64,000 nucleotides of DNA, from positions 5,022,001-5,086,000 of the forward strand of contig JBHGNT010000003.1 of the NCBI GenBank assembly GCA_043228905.1. Reading direction: 5' to 3'. Position numbers and translations under genes: made by a program. Source of the DNA: Azolla caroliniana (Eukaryota; Polypodiophyta). Within the stretch, counting starts at the first letter, position 1; each line of letters begins with the position of its first letter. Positions 36,418-49,553 of the stretch are shown here, in pieces. The notes under the pieces were generated by a model. It saw only the letters and a list, made by a program, of their open reading frames with translations, was not told the DNA's origin and did no database searches.

Positions 36418-36655
36418 CGGGTTCTCTCTTGACGATAGAGAGATTTCGAAAAGGAAGCTTGGTGCTTTGTCGATGAAAGCAACATTTGCTTATTCCATTC
36501 AAAGATCCATCGACTTGGAGATGGTGTTGGGTCCTCTATTGATGATAGGAGGATTTCCAAAATGATCTCAATGCTTTGTTGATGAAAGCGCAACATTTGC
36601 TTTTTCGATTCGAAGATCTATCGACTTGGAGATGGTGTTTGAGTAGAGAGACCAC
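36418..36655 (+). repeat. tandem duplication, about 117-bp unit
   Basis: Both units contain CTCT(C/A)TTGA(C/T)GATAG, GATGAAAGC, CAACATTTGCTT and ATCGACTTGGAGATGGTGTT. About 10-15% diverged. Confidence 0.8.
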
Positions 36656-37029
36656 ATGAATGAAGATGCAAGGAACAAACTCAACCCTGACAGCATGTCG
36701 TTTTTGTGAAATGACAAATGAAGATGCCACAACATGTGGTGTCACAAAAGGATTCAAATGGATCCATCAAATATTCACGCGATGTGAGTCAATTTCTCTA
36801 TCACCACTATAGTGGAATTGTTTACATAAAAGGTGTACTGCTTTGAAAGGCTATGATACACATGTTTACTCGACTCTTATACATGCCCAAGCAACTTATC
36901 ATTTAACATGATCTCATGTTGGTGGTTGAGAAAATACTAGTAGTTGGCAATGTAAAAATGACATCCTTAGGCAAAGACCTAGACATTTCAAAAAGTGTGC
37001 TGAAGACCAAAGTTCTTTGATTGAGTACA

Positions 37030-37870
37030 AATCAAGTAAGTGTTAAGTCAAGAGAACAAAGATGCAAATGCTCTCGATTTATGGCGGTTGAAGGATAATA
37101 GAAAGAAAGAAGTCAACATTCTAGAAGAGTGCGAAGTTGTGGACGCTCTTCAAGAGATAAGGAACTTTTTAGTCATGGAGGGTTTCTCGATGGTTAGGGT
37201 CCCACTCAAAAGAAGTGATTACTCGCAAATGCATCATAATGCATGGTTATAACTTAGGATTAATAGCATCGTAGTGACAACGCTAGGTTTAGAACAATAT
37301 TGAGAAAGGAATAGGCAATTTAGAGATTTTTTTCAAAATTTTGGAGAAAGTTGGTGGTGCACATTTTCACATGGAATATAATATTAAGGAAAATAATGAT
37401 GATTCAACTTTTTTGGCCTACCATACATAAACATATTCAAGCAATTTGTAGATCATGTAATGCTTGTCAAAAGCCATGAGTAGACTTCAAATTTTGAAGA
37501 TTGAAGATTGTTTTACACAATAGCATCAAAGCAACATTGAGTTGTTGAAGTATTGAATGAGATCTTAGTAAAGAGTCTCAAGAAGTTGGTAGAGATAAGC
37601 CGCGACAAACTTGGGAACAAATATAATTTTTGATGTTACTCTTAGTGCCTAAAGGGTTTCATACAATCATCCATGAGGTATTCTCCTTTCTCTTAGTACA
37701 TGGGAAGAGGCATTATTTCCCATTGCACTTCAAGTAAACAATGCATTAGTTTAATGTGCCAACCAAAAGGATTTGGGAACTAAATTAATTGATATATTAG
37801 CGAGCAATCATTTGTTTTGGGTCTCGCTTTTGGCAGGAAGAAGCGCTTAATCATTTGGGAACATGTGAGT
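37030..37870 (+). pseudogene. Ty3/gypsy pol remnant (integrase region)
   Basis: Near 37410-37480 a frame reads FWPTIHKHIQ...CRSCNACQK, the second half of the HHCC zinc finger at the start of gypsy integrase. Near 37680-37760 frames read YSPFSL, then EALFPIALQV, matching the SPF.LVYGxEAxxPxE motif near the integrase end. Several stops and shifts interrupt it. LTRs were not found. Confidence 0.6.
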
Positions 37871-38576
37871 TTCAAAACCATTTATGATTGCCAAGGATCC
37901 AATAACAAGAAAAATCTTATATTGATAGTGTTTGTTGTAGATAATGTTCCACTCCTTCATTTGAGTGATTAATATCCTATGGAGGAAAACTCCTAAGGTC
38001 AAGACTCAAAACTAATGAGAGCTATGAGCTTAAGGAGACATGGAAACCTAAAGACTACATGAACATCAAGGTAATGGACGAAGACCGGAGTGGAATGAAG
38101 ACTTCACTTAAGCTCCATGTGCAAGCAAAGTAAAGATCAAGGGGAGAGCATTCCTCTCTTGTTTCCAAACATAAGTTATTTTCTTGTTATTGGACAAATA
38201 AAGATCAAGGGGAGGACATTTCTCTCTTGTTTCCAAAGATACACCATTTTCTTGTTATTGGACAAAGGGTGAAGATGGGTTTAAGGTTCAATAGACAAAA
38301 TGGGAAGTTTTCGATAATATTTGAGCTTAGTCATACAATAACATTTAGATAAAAGATGTCAAAAACATAAAATAAACATTGTGATGAAATGCCGAAAATT
38401 GCAACAATTACGTAAAGGCACAGAAATTGGCATTCCTTTAGAAATGCTGAAAATTGAGGTAGCCATTTAGAGAGGGAATTTCTTGCATTACAAGATTGGT
38501 ATTAAAAAATTATAGCAATTTCATAGGATTTTATATGCTCTTGCCAATAAAAGGAATATGGGGCAAAATATCCTAT
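37871..38576. other. gypsy flank, nothing definite
   Basis: Contains a short direct repeat, AAAGATCAAGGGGAG followed by CTCTCTTGTTTCCAAA, near 38132-38170 and 38200-38240. Otherwise unrecognised. Confidence 0.45.
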
Positions 38577-38584
38577 GATATATG

Positions 38585-38754
38585 TAGGGATCGGCAATGG
38601 TTCGGTTTAGGCTTAGCTGGTTTGGCCAGACCAAACCGGCTAAGCCTAAACTGTTTTGGGGATCTCAAACCTGAACCAAACTGAACTGAACCAGTTCACA
38701 AACCGGTTTAGCCTAAACATGTTTGAGAACCGGTTTGGTAAATGGCTTGGAAAC

Positions 38755-38786
<32 letters not shown>

Positions 38787-39035
38787 TTCCCCTTGTCTGT
38801 TGTCTCTCTCCCCCCCTCCCTCTCTTTCTCTCTCTCTCTCCCCCCCCCCCCCCCCCCCCTCTCTCTCACGTTTCTAAACGGCTTATTCGGCTTGAACTAG
38901 TTTGGCCGGCTTAACCGGCTTGAGCCGGTTTGGCGAGGCTCAAGCCAAACCGAGCCAAGTCGCTAAGCCGCTAAGCCGCTTTAAGCCGACTAAGCCAAAC
39001 GGTTTAGGCTTGAGCCGAGCCGTTGCCGATCCATA
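38585..39035. mobile_element. hAT-type MITE, copy 1
   Basis: Bounded by terminal inverted repeats TAGGGATCGGCAATGG and CCGTTGCCGATCCATA, and by a perfect 8-bp target duplication GATATATG at 38577-38584 and 39036-39043. An 8-bp duplication and a (T/C)AGGG-type terminus are typical of the hAT superfamily. The arms are dense in AAGCCG/CGGCTT motifs. The centre holds CT runs and a C run. No coding capacity. Confidence 0.88.
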
Positions 39036-39168
39036 GATATATGTGTGGTATTTAAAGCAAATATTTACCATTAAATAAACCATCGTTTTATCTATACATT
39101 TGTCAAGTTTTATTATTATGTCAAACATAATGTTCATTGGACCATATAAGGAAATACAAGAGAATATT

Positions 39169-40159
39169 TTTCTTTTCGAAAAAAAAGCACTACTTCGTAT
39201 TAATTAGCAAACATAATACAATAGAGTTCAACCCGAATCCACAATGGGATCAGAATATACAACTTGGAGGAACAACTCTAGAGCTAGTAAGAAAACAACA
39301 AAAGCTCATGGAGCCCTTATCTCCAACAAAACTGAAAGAAGCCCCATTTTACCTCGTCTCTAATTATCCCAACGAACCCTTTTATAACAAAGATATCTGG
39401 GTAACATGTTACACAATTATGCTACCCTACTTGTGCTCTAGTTATACATACATATTTACATCTCATGTACAATATTGGGAGCCGTTGGTGGAAACAACCA
39501 CCTAGGCACCTAGTAGTTCTACTTAGGCCCCGTTGAAGATTTGGCTATCATGGGAGAACCACCACCCCATTTTAGCAAGAACTTTGATCTTGCCCTTTTT
39601 GTTTCATCTAATTCCCCCTGAATCGAGTCATACCGTCCGTGCAACTAGGCCACTTACTCAAACTAGATATTTTACATCACCTCATGACATGAAAGTGTTT
39701 GTTGCTGAAAAACAAACTTACAACGCCTAGTCCACATGTGCCAGAGTGATAAGCACACCCCCATAAGCCAAATCTCCTCAAAAAATTTAGAATCTGTGTC
39801 AGATCTCGACTCTCACCCCATCACATTGGAACACACTACCACCTTGCACTATAAAGTTGGGTTTAATTGTTCCACCTAGACTTTAACTTTTACAATCAAT
39901 CCCTGTATAGAACTCCACACAACGTTCCCATCCACACTATAAGTTGCCACGATTTTAAGGCTTCTACACCTGATGCTAATCGCCTATGTACAATTCCAGA
40001 AACAGTGAGAGATTGATTTCAAAGCATGTCTACATAACTTATAGCCAAACTCAACCACTCCCCTACAGGTACTACCTTGTGGCTAAGAAGCCACAACCAA
40101 GCCTTTATTTTTTCTAGCGTATCCAATGTCCATAGATTCCTCCAAAGATTGAGAAATTC
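39169..40159 (-). mobile_element. 5'-truncated L1-like LINE, minus strand
   Basis: Flanked by a perfect 17-bp target duplication AAATACAAGAGAATATT at 39152-39168 and 40160-40176. On the minus strand the coding part reads EKIKAWLWLLSHKVVPVGEW, the zf-RVT-like C-terminal region seen in the longer element at 43674-48270. The tail shows the family's TAAT..GAAGTAGT..TTTTTT ending near 39170-39210. Stops interrupt the frame. Confidence 0.85.
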
Positions 40160-40176
40160 AAATACAAGAGAATATT

Positions 40177-40931
40177 ACATCAAGGTCATTTAAATTTACG
40201 TCAAAGATTGACTAAATTCAAGAGATAGTGATATGGTGCATATTGAATCAAGCAATTTAAATTTGAATTAAATTAGAAATTTAAATTTATAGTAATAATA
40301 ATTATGTTTAAATTGATTTTAATCTTATTTAAAATATTGATATATCTGTGAAAATTAAACAAATAAAACTCCAACATAACACATAGAAAGACCACATTAA
40401 CTGTAGGCAAGGGTCACAAAGGCAACTAGAAGTGTTAATTAATTACTCGGAATCAAGGCTCATGTTAGCGATAATTTCAGTACTAGAGGAGAATGCAAAT
40501 AAAGGATTCTTTGGATGTCCTATATTGAAAATGATGCACATAAAATGATAGAAGTTTTGTGTTTGCCATGGGTATGCAGGGATGGTCGTGAGTCGTAAAA
40601 TAGCTATTTGTTGGAAAGAATAAATAGAATGATGATGAGAGTCACGATATTTTCAAAGAGTCATTATTAAAGTGGGCTCATGCGTATAGACATTGAACAT
40701 ATTTAGTTCATTCTAATTGTGAATAGTATAGATGGAGCAGGTCAACAATTGTTTATTATTATGATTATTTCTGTTGTTGAAAACGATTTTTCCTGATGAA
40801 AATTGTATTCTGAAATCTCATATGGATGCAAAGAATATAGCACATTGACACATGGAAAGAAGCAATACACAATCACGAGTCTAAGGTTATGGTATGTTAA
40901 ACTTATTTCATTTGTAAACAACATGCAAATT
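40177..40931. other. AT-rich spacer between LINE copies
   Basis: No gene or repeat recognised. Strongly AT-rich around 40250-40390. Confidence 0.4.
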
Positions 40932-40949
40932 AAGTGTGGTTAACAATAG

Positions 40950-41118
40950 GTACTTACATTAAGTAGTCAGTCCGAAAGGCGATGTAACTAGTCTCATTTT
41001 CTTGAACCTGATCGGAGGGAGATTCCTCGATCTATGTATAAGCCTCCTTGTACAGTCTCTTTGTAATAATCCTTCCTAACTAATGGGAAAGTAGCTTCAT
41101 TTTGGGAAAAAGAAGAAG
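40950..41118 (+). mobile_element. short L1-like LINE 3' end
   Basis: A 169-bp insert flanked by a perfect 18-bp target duplication AAGTGTGGTTAACAATAG (40932-40949 and 41119-41136). Ends with CTAACTAATGGGAAAGTAG, a T-run, GGGAAAAA and GAA repeats, the tail shared by the five copies. Confidence 0.88.
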
Positions 41119-41136
41119 AAGTGTGGTTAACAATAG

Positions 41137-41977
41137 TGTAAATCTTTGTTCAAATCGTTGAAAAAGATTTTGGTTGAGGATAAATTTATAACCGTATTCT
41201 AATAATTTGGTCTAGTGTCCTTGATGAAATAAGAAATCTAAATCAATAGATGATATGATACAGATTTTCAAAACTCAAGCACATGCTAGTCATAAAAAAA
41301 TTAGATATTAAAATATTGACAAAGATGCTTCACTATCGCCAATTGGTATGTTTACCCATCCATCACCTTCTTGATTTGTTGTGTGTACTTAAGAATGTCG
41401 ATGTGCTTGGTATATGATAGGGTAATGGGGAAACAAGACAAGAACTATACACAAAGATTTGCAAACGATTGGTAGGAATCACAACACAAGAATTATGTAT
41501 TGATGAGGACAAAATTTTGCTTCATACCCCTTAGAGCTTATCTAAGGTGGTGAGGAATAAGTGGAAAGATGTCCTTTCCCATTTTTAAACAGAAATCGGT
41601 ACCATGCACTGCTTGAAATGTGCATTCATTAGGGACAAAGAGTTAACGAGTTTGAAGTCATGTGAATGGCACAAAATGATGTAGTATTACCTATTTCAAT
41701 TCATCCTTATCAAAGTTTGGTGGCCTTTATGTGGGAGTATGAAATTATGTATGCGTGTGTATGGTTAGGTTGTAACTTGTACTTCATGTTTAGAGGTTGA
41801 TCATGTTCCAATTGTGAAGGTAATGAGAGATGCATTCAAGTATGTTGCACAAGTTGAGCAACACATCCCAATCAACAGATTGATTTTATGGTGAAACTTG
41901 TCAATAAGTAAAGAATGTGGTGACCATACGCATAATAGGTGGATGATCTATCTTGATAGGTTATAATGGGCCCCTAG
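41137..41977. other. spacer left of the solo LTR
   Basis: Nothing recognised. Short frames on the plus strand are broken. Confidence 0.35.
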
Positions 41978-41982
41978 GTAAT

Positions 41983-42564
41983 TGTTGGGAAAACAGGTCC
42001 CTCCGGATGGGAAGAAGAGTACAAACCGAATCGGATGGAATTTGGCCGAGGCCGAGGCCGAAAATCAAAAATCGAAATTGAGAATTGATTATGCAATTGA
42101 TCAGAGAGACTATGTTTGTAAATAGTCTGAATGTACCCCATGTGGGCTATACTTGTAAATAACCAGAAAGTTGTTTTAGTATATAAACAACTAGGGCAAA
42201 CTTTATGTGTAGTGGAATCATTTTTATATAGTTAGTGAAGGTTGTTGCATCTATAACTAAGTGTGCGTGTTAGTAGGAGAGAGTGAACAGAGTAATAACT
42301 CTATAGCCGTCTATTGACGAAGAAGAACTCAAGGTCGTATCCTTCGAGTTTCTTATTGTACAATCCTCCTACCATATAGTGATTCAGTTCGGAGTCTATG
42401 GGCTCCCGTGGTTTTTCCCGATTTGGGTTTTCCACATTAAACATCCGATGTCTCTGTATTCCTTTTGGTACTTTCTATTTTTTGGTCTGTGCACTGTCAT
42501 TATTGATTCTTTGCACCCGAACGTACGTACTAGCAACCGGTTGTGGTCGGTTCCGATCCTAACA
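41983..42564 (+). mobile_element. solo LTR, copia-like
   Basis: Begins TGTTGGG and ends CCTAACA, an inverted TG...CA terminus, with flanks GTAAT (41978-41982) and GTAAC (42565-42569) as a likely 5-bp duplication with one change. An AGTATATAAACAACTA box near 42178 is a plausible LTR promoter. The stretch CTAGGGCAAACTTTATGTG also occurs, inverted, near 61090-61115 in the LTR of the minus-strand copia element. Confidence 0.7.
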
Positions 42565-42929
42565 GTAACAATGTCTTTATACATATATGTGAGAGGAAAT
42601 GCAAAAGAAGGTGGTCATATTGATCTATGAACTCAATGAATATGAAAAAATGGGCAATGGAATATGAAGTTGAGCTCGAGGGAGTAACAGATGTTTGAGT
42701 GGACAAGAAAGTAGCATGCAACATTAATTGTAATTCCTCAATATTTACCAACAAATCCTCCATTGCAAATGGGACGAGATTTGGTTTAGCAATGCAAATG
42801 AGGAAGCAGTTAAGCCTATTACAGAATCTAATCATGGATTTCCAAGAGGCAGTGACAAACATTATCATAGATATGACAATGCATTATTGTATGATGATAG
42901 GCATTTTCATGTAGAAACTATTAAGTATT

Positions 42930-43420
42930 AGAATAGCTATGTAGAAAGATTGTAATGGTTTTCTTAGGAAAAGATTGTGTTATGATCTTGTTACAAAAAG
43001 TGTGTCATAATTTTGTAATCCTTACAAGGATGAACTTTTTGTATTTGAAGATTGGTAAACAACTAGCATTATATGTGTAATACAATTCCTACCAATATAA
43101 GCATATCTCAACTCTTAACTTATATGTTACTTGATTATAGTATATATTGTTTTTATGCATATGCATTGGATTACAATCGAAATATATTGTTTCTATATTG
43201 TGATTCCAATATGAAAAGAATATCTCTCTTTATCTCTTTATATGTTCACTAGTACAATATATAAATTTAGAGCTATGGTTAGAGTAAAGTATCATTGTGT
43301 TAGATGGTGTATAGTGTCCTTAATTAGCTTGAAACTTACAATACACGAGTTGCAAGTCATCAATCCATCATTGGCAATCTACATGTCAATACATGAGTTG
43401 CAAATAATCCATCCAAAACT
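42930..43420 (+). mobile_element. copia LTR/leader remnant, copy 1
   Basis: Aligns with 50985-51390. Shared blocks in order: AGGAAAAGA.TGT, ATTGGTAAACAACTA, ATAAGCA.AT.TCAACTCTTA, AGTACAAT.TAT, TGTTAGAT, AGCTTGA.A and GAGTTGCAA-like. Position and content suggest the 3' half of an LTR plus the leader after the primer-binding site. Confidence 0.5.
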
Positions 43421-43673
43421 CAAGTTGTATTTTCGTCATAAGCAAGCATTTAGGAACGACCTAGATATTCTTGGTAATGGTAAATAGATTAATTGAAACT
43501 CATAAAAAAGCTTTTGCAAGAACAATAGTAGGTCTTGAGTAAATTTAAAAAATGGATTGAGAAGGCATCATAGCTAGAAAAAACACCATTAATTCCTCAG
43601 TCAATAGAAGAAATAACAAACTCGAAAAATTATAGCAACAACATTTGGTTATGTCGAAGAAAATCAAACAATC

Positions 43674-46600
43674 TCTGCCACATCCACTTGCGGACTATTA
43701 TAGACACCCATCTAACTCCGGGTTTTTTCTATTTCTATGAGAAGCAGGAAGGGGTGATTGAAGCTCACCGGATAGCCCACAAACTGCACTCATGGATTTG
43801 GGCCATCATCCCATAAGTGAAAATGATTGGATGTCTAAATGGTGAGTGCTCTCTACTCATGACTTGTTGTGAAAAGCATCAGGAAAAACTGGCACTCTCC
43901 CATCCTATTCCATGAGTATGAAAATTGTAACATGGAACGTCCAAGGACTCAGGAGTCGACTAAACCAACAAAAACAGATGGAAACCGAGAAGGGATCTTG
44001 AGGAATATATATTAGGGGGTGCTGTTGACATAATCATGTTGCAGGAACACTACCTCGATAGTACCCGTTCAAAGGAAGTCAGAGACTTTCTACCAGGATC
44101 ATGGCGAACAATTTGGGAGCCAACAGTAGGGGAGGATGGAAATCATGGTGGTATTTGCACTTTGATTCGGGAACATCTAGCCCAAGGCTTAATACATCAA
44201 GAATCACTTATACGTGGTAGGGCACATTTTTGCACGATGGCCATCCAAGGGCAACGCTAGAATTTCATGAATGTTTATTGCTCCAAATAGCAGCACAGAA
44301 AGGGCAACATTCTGGGAGCACATTCGCTTACAAGTAGCAAGTGCGGAGGACTGGTGCATTGGAGGGGATTTTAATATGATTGAATCCCTTCACGATAGCA
44401 CTAGCAACAACCCCGTAGTTATACAAGGAAGGGAACGAAAACAATGGGAGAAGTTATGTCTACACCTTAACCTGAGAGATCTATGGCACTCGGACAACAT
44501 CCAACGAAAAAGGGACTCACTCTTATTCTCCTGATCAGATGGGCGAAATAGTGGACCCACCCTATCTCGCATTGACCACATTTATGTAGGCGGAGCCCTA
44601 GAAGCGAAGGGAGGTTGGTGCCGCATAACTCCAGGCACGACTTTCTCCGACCATTACCCGGTAATTGGTCTCTTTCAATTACACCGAAAGTGGGGCCCAT
44701 TTCAACCTTGAATCCCGCACACTATATACACAATCACAGAGGTGAAGGAACAACTCATCAACCAATTGTCATTGCTGGTCAATGCCTCATTAGCATCTGA
44801 CAAATTTCTAGCTAAATTAACAAGAGCTTCAACTCTACTACACAAGATTGTCAAGACCAGAAGCAAGGAAGCTCAGGAAAAGTGACACAGAACAAAACGG
44901 GAACTAATAGCCTTACAACGACTCCAACAGAGATACCCGACATGTAGTTGGATTGTGGGATAGGTTGTCATGGCCAAACATGAACTCATCATGGCGGAAA
45001 AGACAATCTATGACATGGAGTTTCATGGAAACATGGCTAGATGGATTCGAGTAGGGGACAAATCCACGAGGGAATTCTTCCGATCCAAGGGACTGAGGCA
45101 CGCTAGAACAATGATGCGTAGCCTCAACCGAGAGGATGGAATGATCACTGAGGATGGCGACGAAATGAGGATTATTGCCACGAGGTACTACAAGCGACTA
45201 CTTACTGAAGATAATATGGCCACAAAGGACAACACACGAGAAGATATTATCCTCTAGAGCATACCCGCGAAAGTCATGATGGAAATGAATACATGGCTCG
45301 TGCGTCCCTTATCAAACATCGAGATATGGGAGGCCCTCTCCAATTTGGATGCAGATAGTTGCCCTGGAATCGATGGCCTCACTCCTCACTTTTTCACATG
45401 CCTTTGGGACACTATTAAAGAAAACCTCCTCCAGGCATATGAGGAGATCATCACCTCTGGAAACATGCCGGAGGAATTTGGATAGGGGATGATACATCTC
45501 ATTCCTAAAAGTGGTGGGAGTGCCAACGACATTAGTAACTGGCAACCCATAACTCTTCTCAATATTGTCTATAAGTTGCTTGCAAAAACCGTGGCACGCC
45601 GCTTAGCACCACTCCTCCCTCAACTCATTCATCCATCCCATACAAGTTTCACTAGAAATCGGAGCATCCTAGACAACCTTTTCTCGTTTTGGGAAGCAGT
45701 AGCCCTTGCCAAGCGTACCAACAACAAGGTAGTTGTGGTGCTCCTAGATTTTGAGAAAGCATATGATAGGGTATGCTGGAACTTTCTAGAAAGTGTGATG
45801 GGGAAACTCGGTTTTCAAGAGTCATGGACCAAAGGCATTGTAGGACTTTATAGGAACGCCAACAATTGTGTTTCATTAGTAGGTGAAAGGGGCCTCTTCT
45901 TCCAATTATCGCGGTCTGTACGACAGGGATGCCCACTAGCTCCATCCTTATTTCTATTATACGCTGAAGCACTCTCTAGCTTTCTCAACTCGCGACAACT
46001 AAACCTACGTGGTCTTCGTGTGCCGCATTCTCACCAAAGCCTCCTGGATATAGAATATGCAGATGACACTGCAATCTACCTACAAGGGGACTTGGAAAAT
46101 CTACAAAAGCTAGAAAGTGGTTTAGACGTATTTTGCAAGAGATCCAATGCCATGATCAATTGGCACAAATCCTCTGCAATATGGCTTTCTCATGAAGCAC
46201 ATCCTGCATGGCACCCCCATCCCGCTTTCAAGTGCATCAATCAAGGAGCGAGCACCAAATATTTGGGTTTCCAAATTGGGTTCAACATACCTCCGGAGAC
46301 TATGATTGCACCAATTATTCACTCCATTCGACAAAAGCTGATATATTGGAGTTCGAAAAAACTCTCACTAGTGGGGCGCATCATAGTGGCAAATCAGGTA
46401 TTACTCGCAACAACGTGGTACAACCTATCATGTTGGACAATCTCCAAGGGAAGTATACACCAGATTCAAAAATTGGTATGCAACTACATTTAGTCTGGTA
46501 AGGGAGATCATGTAACTCGGGCCAAGGTGGTGTGGCCTATCTCACATCAACCTAAGTCGAGAGGAGGACTGGGTCTTATTGATCCCCTCTCACAATCAAA

Positions 46601-48270
46601 AGCCCTACTCACCAAACTTGTGGTGCAAGGACTCCAACCAAGGAATGATTGCTGGAAAATGTTGTTGTAGTTACGATTCGCTTACTTTAAGCCAAAAAAA
46701 GGGGCCAATTGGGACCCCCAAACTGGATGGATTTTAAACATGGAGCTCAAACCTAGTTTCTCCCGTCAATTGGAGGATAGATTCAATGCATCCATGTGGA
46801 AGGCGTGGTGTGACATTAGACGAGGGCTCAAGTGCGATAAACCTAACTCTAAACCTGCTTGGCTTAGTCAACATATCCTATGGAACCCATGTATCAGAGA
46901 TGAATCTAATCAATTAATTGGATTAAGTAAGGGGTTTTCATGGGGATACATTGCGGAAGGTCTAGGAAAAAGTATAGAATGTTGGAGACGGTTTGTGTCA
47001 TTGCCAATACAAGACCAATCCAACATACTCCATGGAATCAGGAGCCGATGGGTTATGAGATCTAAATCATCAATGCTTTACTGATTAGGGAAGTTGCTCA
47101 TCAAAGGACGACAATAGAGAAATGGATAGGCTACGAGGAGGAGGGTTCTTTGATCCCAAGAGGTGGGGAAACACCAGACAGGATCACAAGCTTTGAATTG
47201 CAAGAGAATGAGACACCAACACAGAATAAGGCAATTCGAGTACTAGTGTATACTGGGCATAAATGGATTGTAGATCCTGATCCTGTCGAAGTACAACCAG
47301 ATAGGCACATATGTACTCACGAAAACAGATGGCTACGTAAGGTTAGTTGGGACCCTTTGCAATGGACATGGCATGATCCTTACGCGGGGCAAGGAAGCAA
47401 ACCCATGCCTTTTTTTCAATTCACAACTAGATTGGGTCACCATATTCTAGTTGCTCAAACCGCCCGAGAGCCGGCTACTACAAAGGTCTGACATGCATAT
47501 CAGGTTCCTCACACAACTATCACCAAGTTTTGGAAAAAAATCTGGAAACAACAACATGCACGGCGAATCACCACTTTCCAATGGCTGTTAATACATAGGT
47601 CACTACCGGTTGGTGCATGGCAGCGTGGGAACCCTACCTCTCCTAATTGTGTAGTGTGCCCCAATGCAATAGAATCAATCCGACACGCTTTGTGGGACTG
47701 CCCAGAGGCCCATCGAATATGGCAGGGGGTTGGCTGCTTATTGCAATTATGCCAAGTGCAAGGCTTAATCATGTTGGGAAATATATGTTGGCTATCATGG
47801 CAGGCCCCAATTGACAGATACGAGCATCAGGAGGGGATGACTTTGGTGATAAAAGCACAAGAGGTTTTTTTCTCCACCATCGACAATGTCCACTTAACTC
47901 CCATCAATGCCAAATCTCAAGTTGTGTTGGAGTTGGTCAGTCCAATAACTCTTTGGACTCTATGGAAACAACGGTGCAGACAAGTCTTCTCCAACCAAAC
48001 CGCGTCGCCAATAGTGTTAATGCAAGAGATATAGTGAAGTTGTAACCACTCTAAAAAGCCAATATGATGGCCTCAAGGGCAACTCTGATGGAATTGAAAG
48101 ACAATGACTAACCTTCATCCAACAATGGTTGACCTCCCCCTTTATTGAGTTGGTGGGCATCCACATAAGGTGGACCTATCGTGTTCCTCTAGGGATTTGT
48201 ATATATTAATCTCATATGTAACATTTTATAACTAATGGAAGTAGTTTTTTTTGGAAAGACGAAGAAGAAG
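43674..48270 (+). mobile_element. L1-like LINE, 4.6 kb, dead
   Basis: Flanked by a 17-bp target duplication (43657-43673 and 48271-48287, one mismatch) around AAGAAAATCAAACA. It encodes in order an endonuclease (MKIVTWNVQGLRSR at 43918, GGDFNM near 44370, SRIDHIYV and SDHYPVIG to about 44670), a reverse transcriptase (about 45250-46490, with LLDFEKAYDRV, RQGCPLAP and the catalytic YADDTA) and a C-terminal CxxC...H....C zinc-knuckle region (about 47650-47720). At least one frameshift near 43980 and several in-frame stops (for example 44533, 45256, 45483, 46491) make it inactive. No ORF1 precedes the endonuclease, so it is probably 5'-truncated. It ends in a T-run, GGAAAG and (GAA)n. Confidence 0.92.
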
Positions 48271-48287
48271 AAGAAAATCAAACAGTC

Positions 48288-49539
48288 AAGCAACCATTCG
48301 AAAAGACTACCACAAACATAGAGATTTTGAGAAAACCAAGACTTTGAAGTGATAACTGTAAACAACATTTGAAGAAACAATTCACAAACACTAGCAAGCA
48401 ACTAGAAAGAATAATTGGGCAAGAAAAAACTAAAAGTTTGAATAACCACACCAAGCAAATTGAAGGATCGAAACATGAAAAATATAACAATCATGCAATA
48501 ACATTAATTTGAAATATAAATCCCGGTGTAATTTTCCCACATTTAAAGGAAAATACAAATCCCAACATCCATGTGGCAAGCTTTGAAACCAAAAGGAGAG
48601 CCAAAGATTTGATCAAACACCTAATAGAACACAAAGAAAATACAACTTTTAAAGCATCGTTAGAAGGTGAGACTTGGGTTGGCTAATATCAACGAGGGCA
48701 AACATCACAAACTTACATAGAGTAATTTAATGATATCAAAAGAAATCCCACTTGGAAAAAACAGTTGATGGTACCACAACAATGCCAAAAAAGATTACAG
48801 AGATAATTTGTGAGAAGATTATAACCAAGCATACAATAATTAACCAACTACATAACACCAAAAGACAAGCTTGTCTACTCTATGTTAAAAGACAATTTTT
48901 ATTAGTGGTTGTAGGGGTTTAAAGAGATATTATTCTTTGATCAAGTTTATTATTTGGGGTTGAATTCTCGACCCTCTTGAAAGTGAGACAAACAAAGGAT
49001 GTTGCAAGATTCCTATGAGCTTCGACAACCTTTCTACAGACTTTAGAGTATGAAAGACATCTAACTAGAGATTGTGTTGTCAACTTAATTACTTGTTTTG
49101 TTTGCAGTCAAAGAGGTGGAATACTTGTGGATTGATCTTTGGCATGAAAAAGAAAGGTTGTGCTCTTAATTCAAGTACTTGGTTTGTTTAGGGATCAAAG
49201 GGGTGGGAAATATAGTTGATGCTCAGCCTTGGAGATTTTTGGACTTTGTTGAGGTGCAATTATTGCTATGCTTCCCACCCAATTATGGGTTTATCTAGTA
49301 GCACTTACAAAATGTAACATTGATAGGGTCAAACATAGTGTTTAAAATGATGATTAATCCCTTGTACCATTTTTTATTAGATTGTTATTATCTAAGAATG
49401 AACAAGATTGGAAAGGTTAATAACTTAGATTATATATACTTGCAGAAGCTCGAGAAGGCACTATGTGAGTTCATTATTATGGTTTACTTCTATAATGTTC
49501 ATTTATCGGAGTTGATAAATATTACTAGATGGGGGATCA
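48288..49539. other. spacer between LINE copies
   Basis: No host gene, LTR or repeat recognised. Confidence 0.4.
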
Positions 49540-49553
49540 AGAGTAAAAAATCC

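Noticed and set aside
38656-38914. Ser-Leu-Pro-rich open frames
   Set aside because: Same artefact in MITE copy 1.
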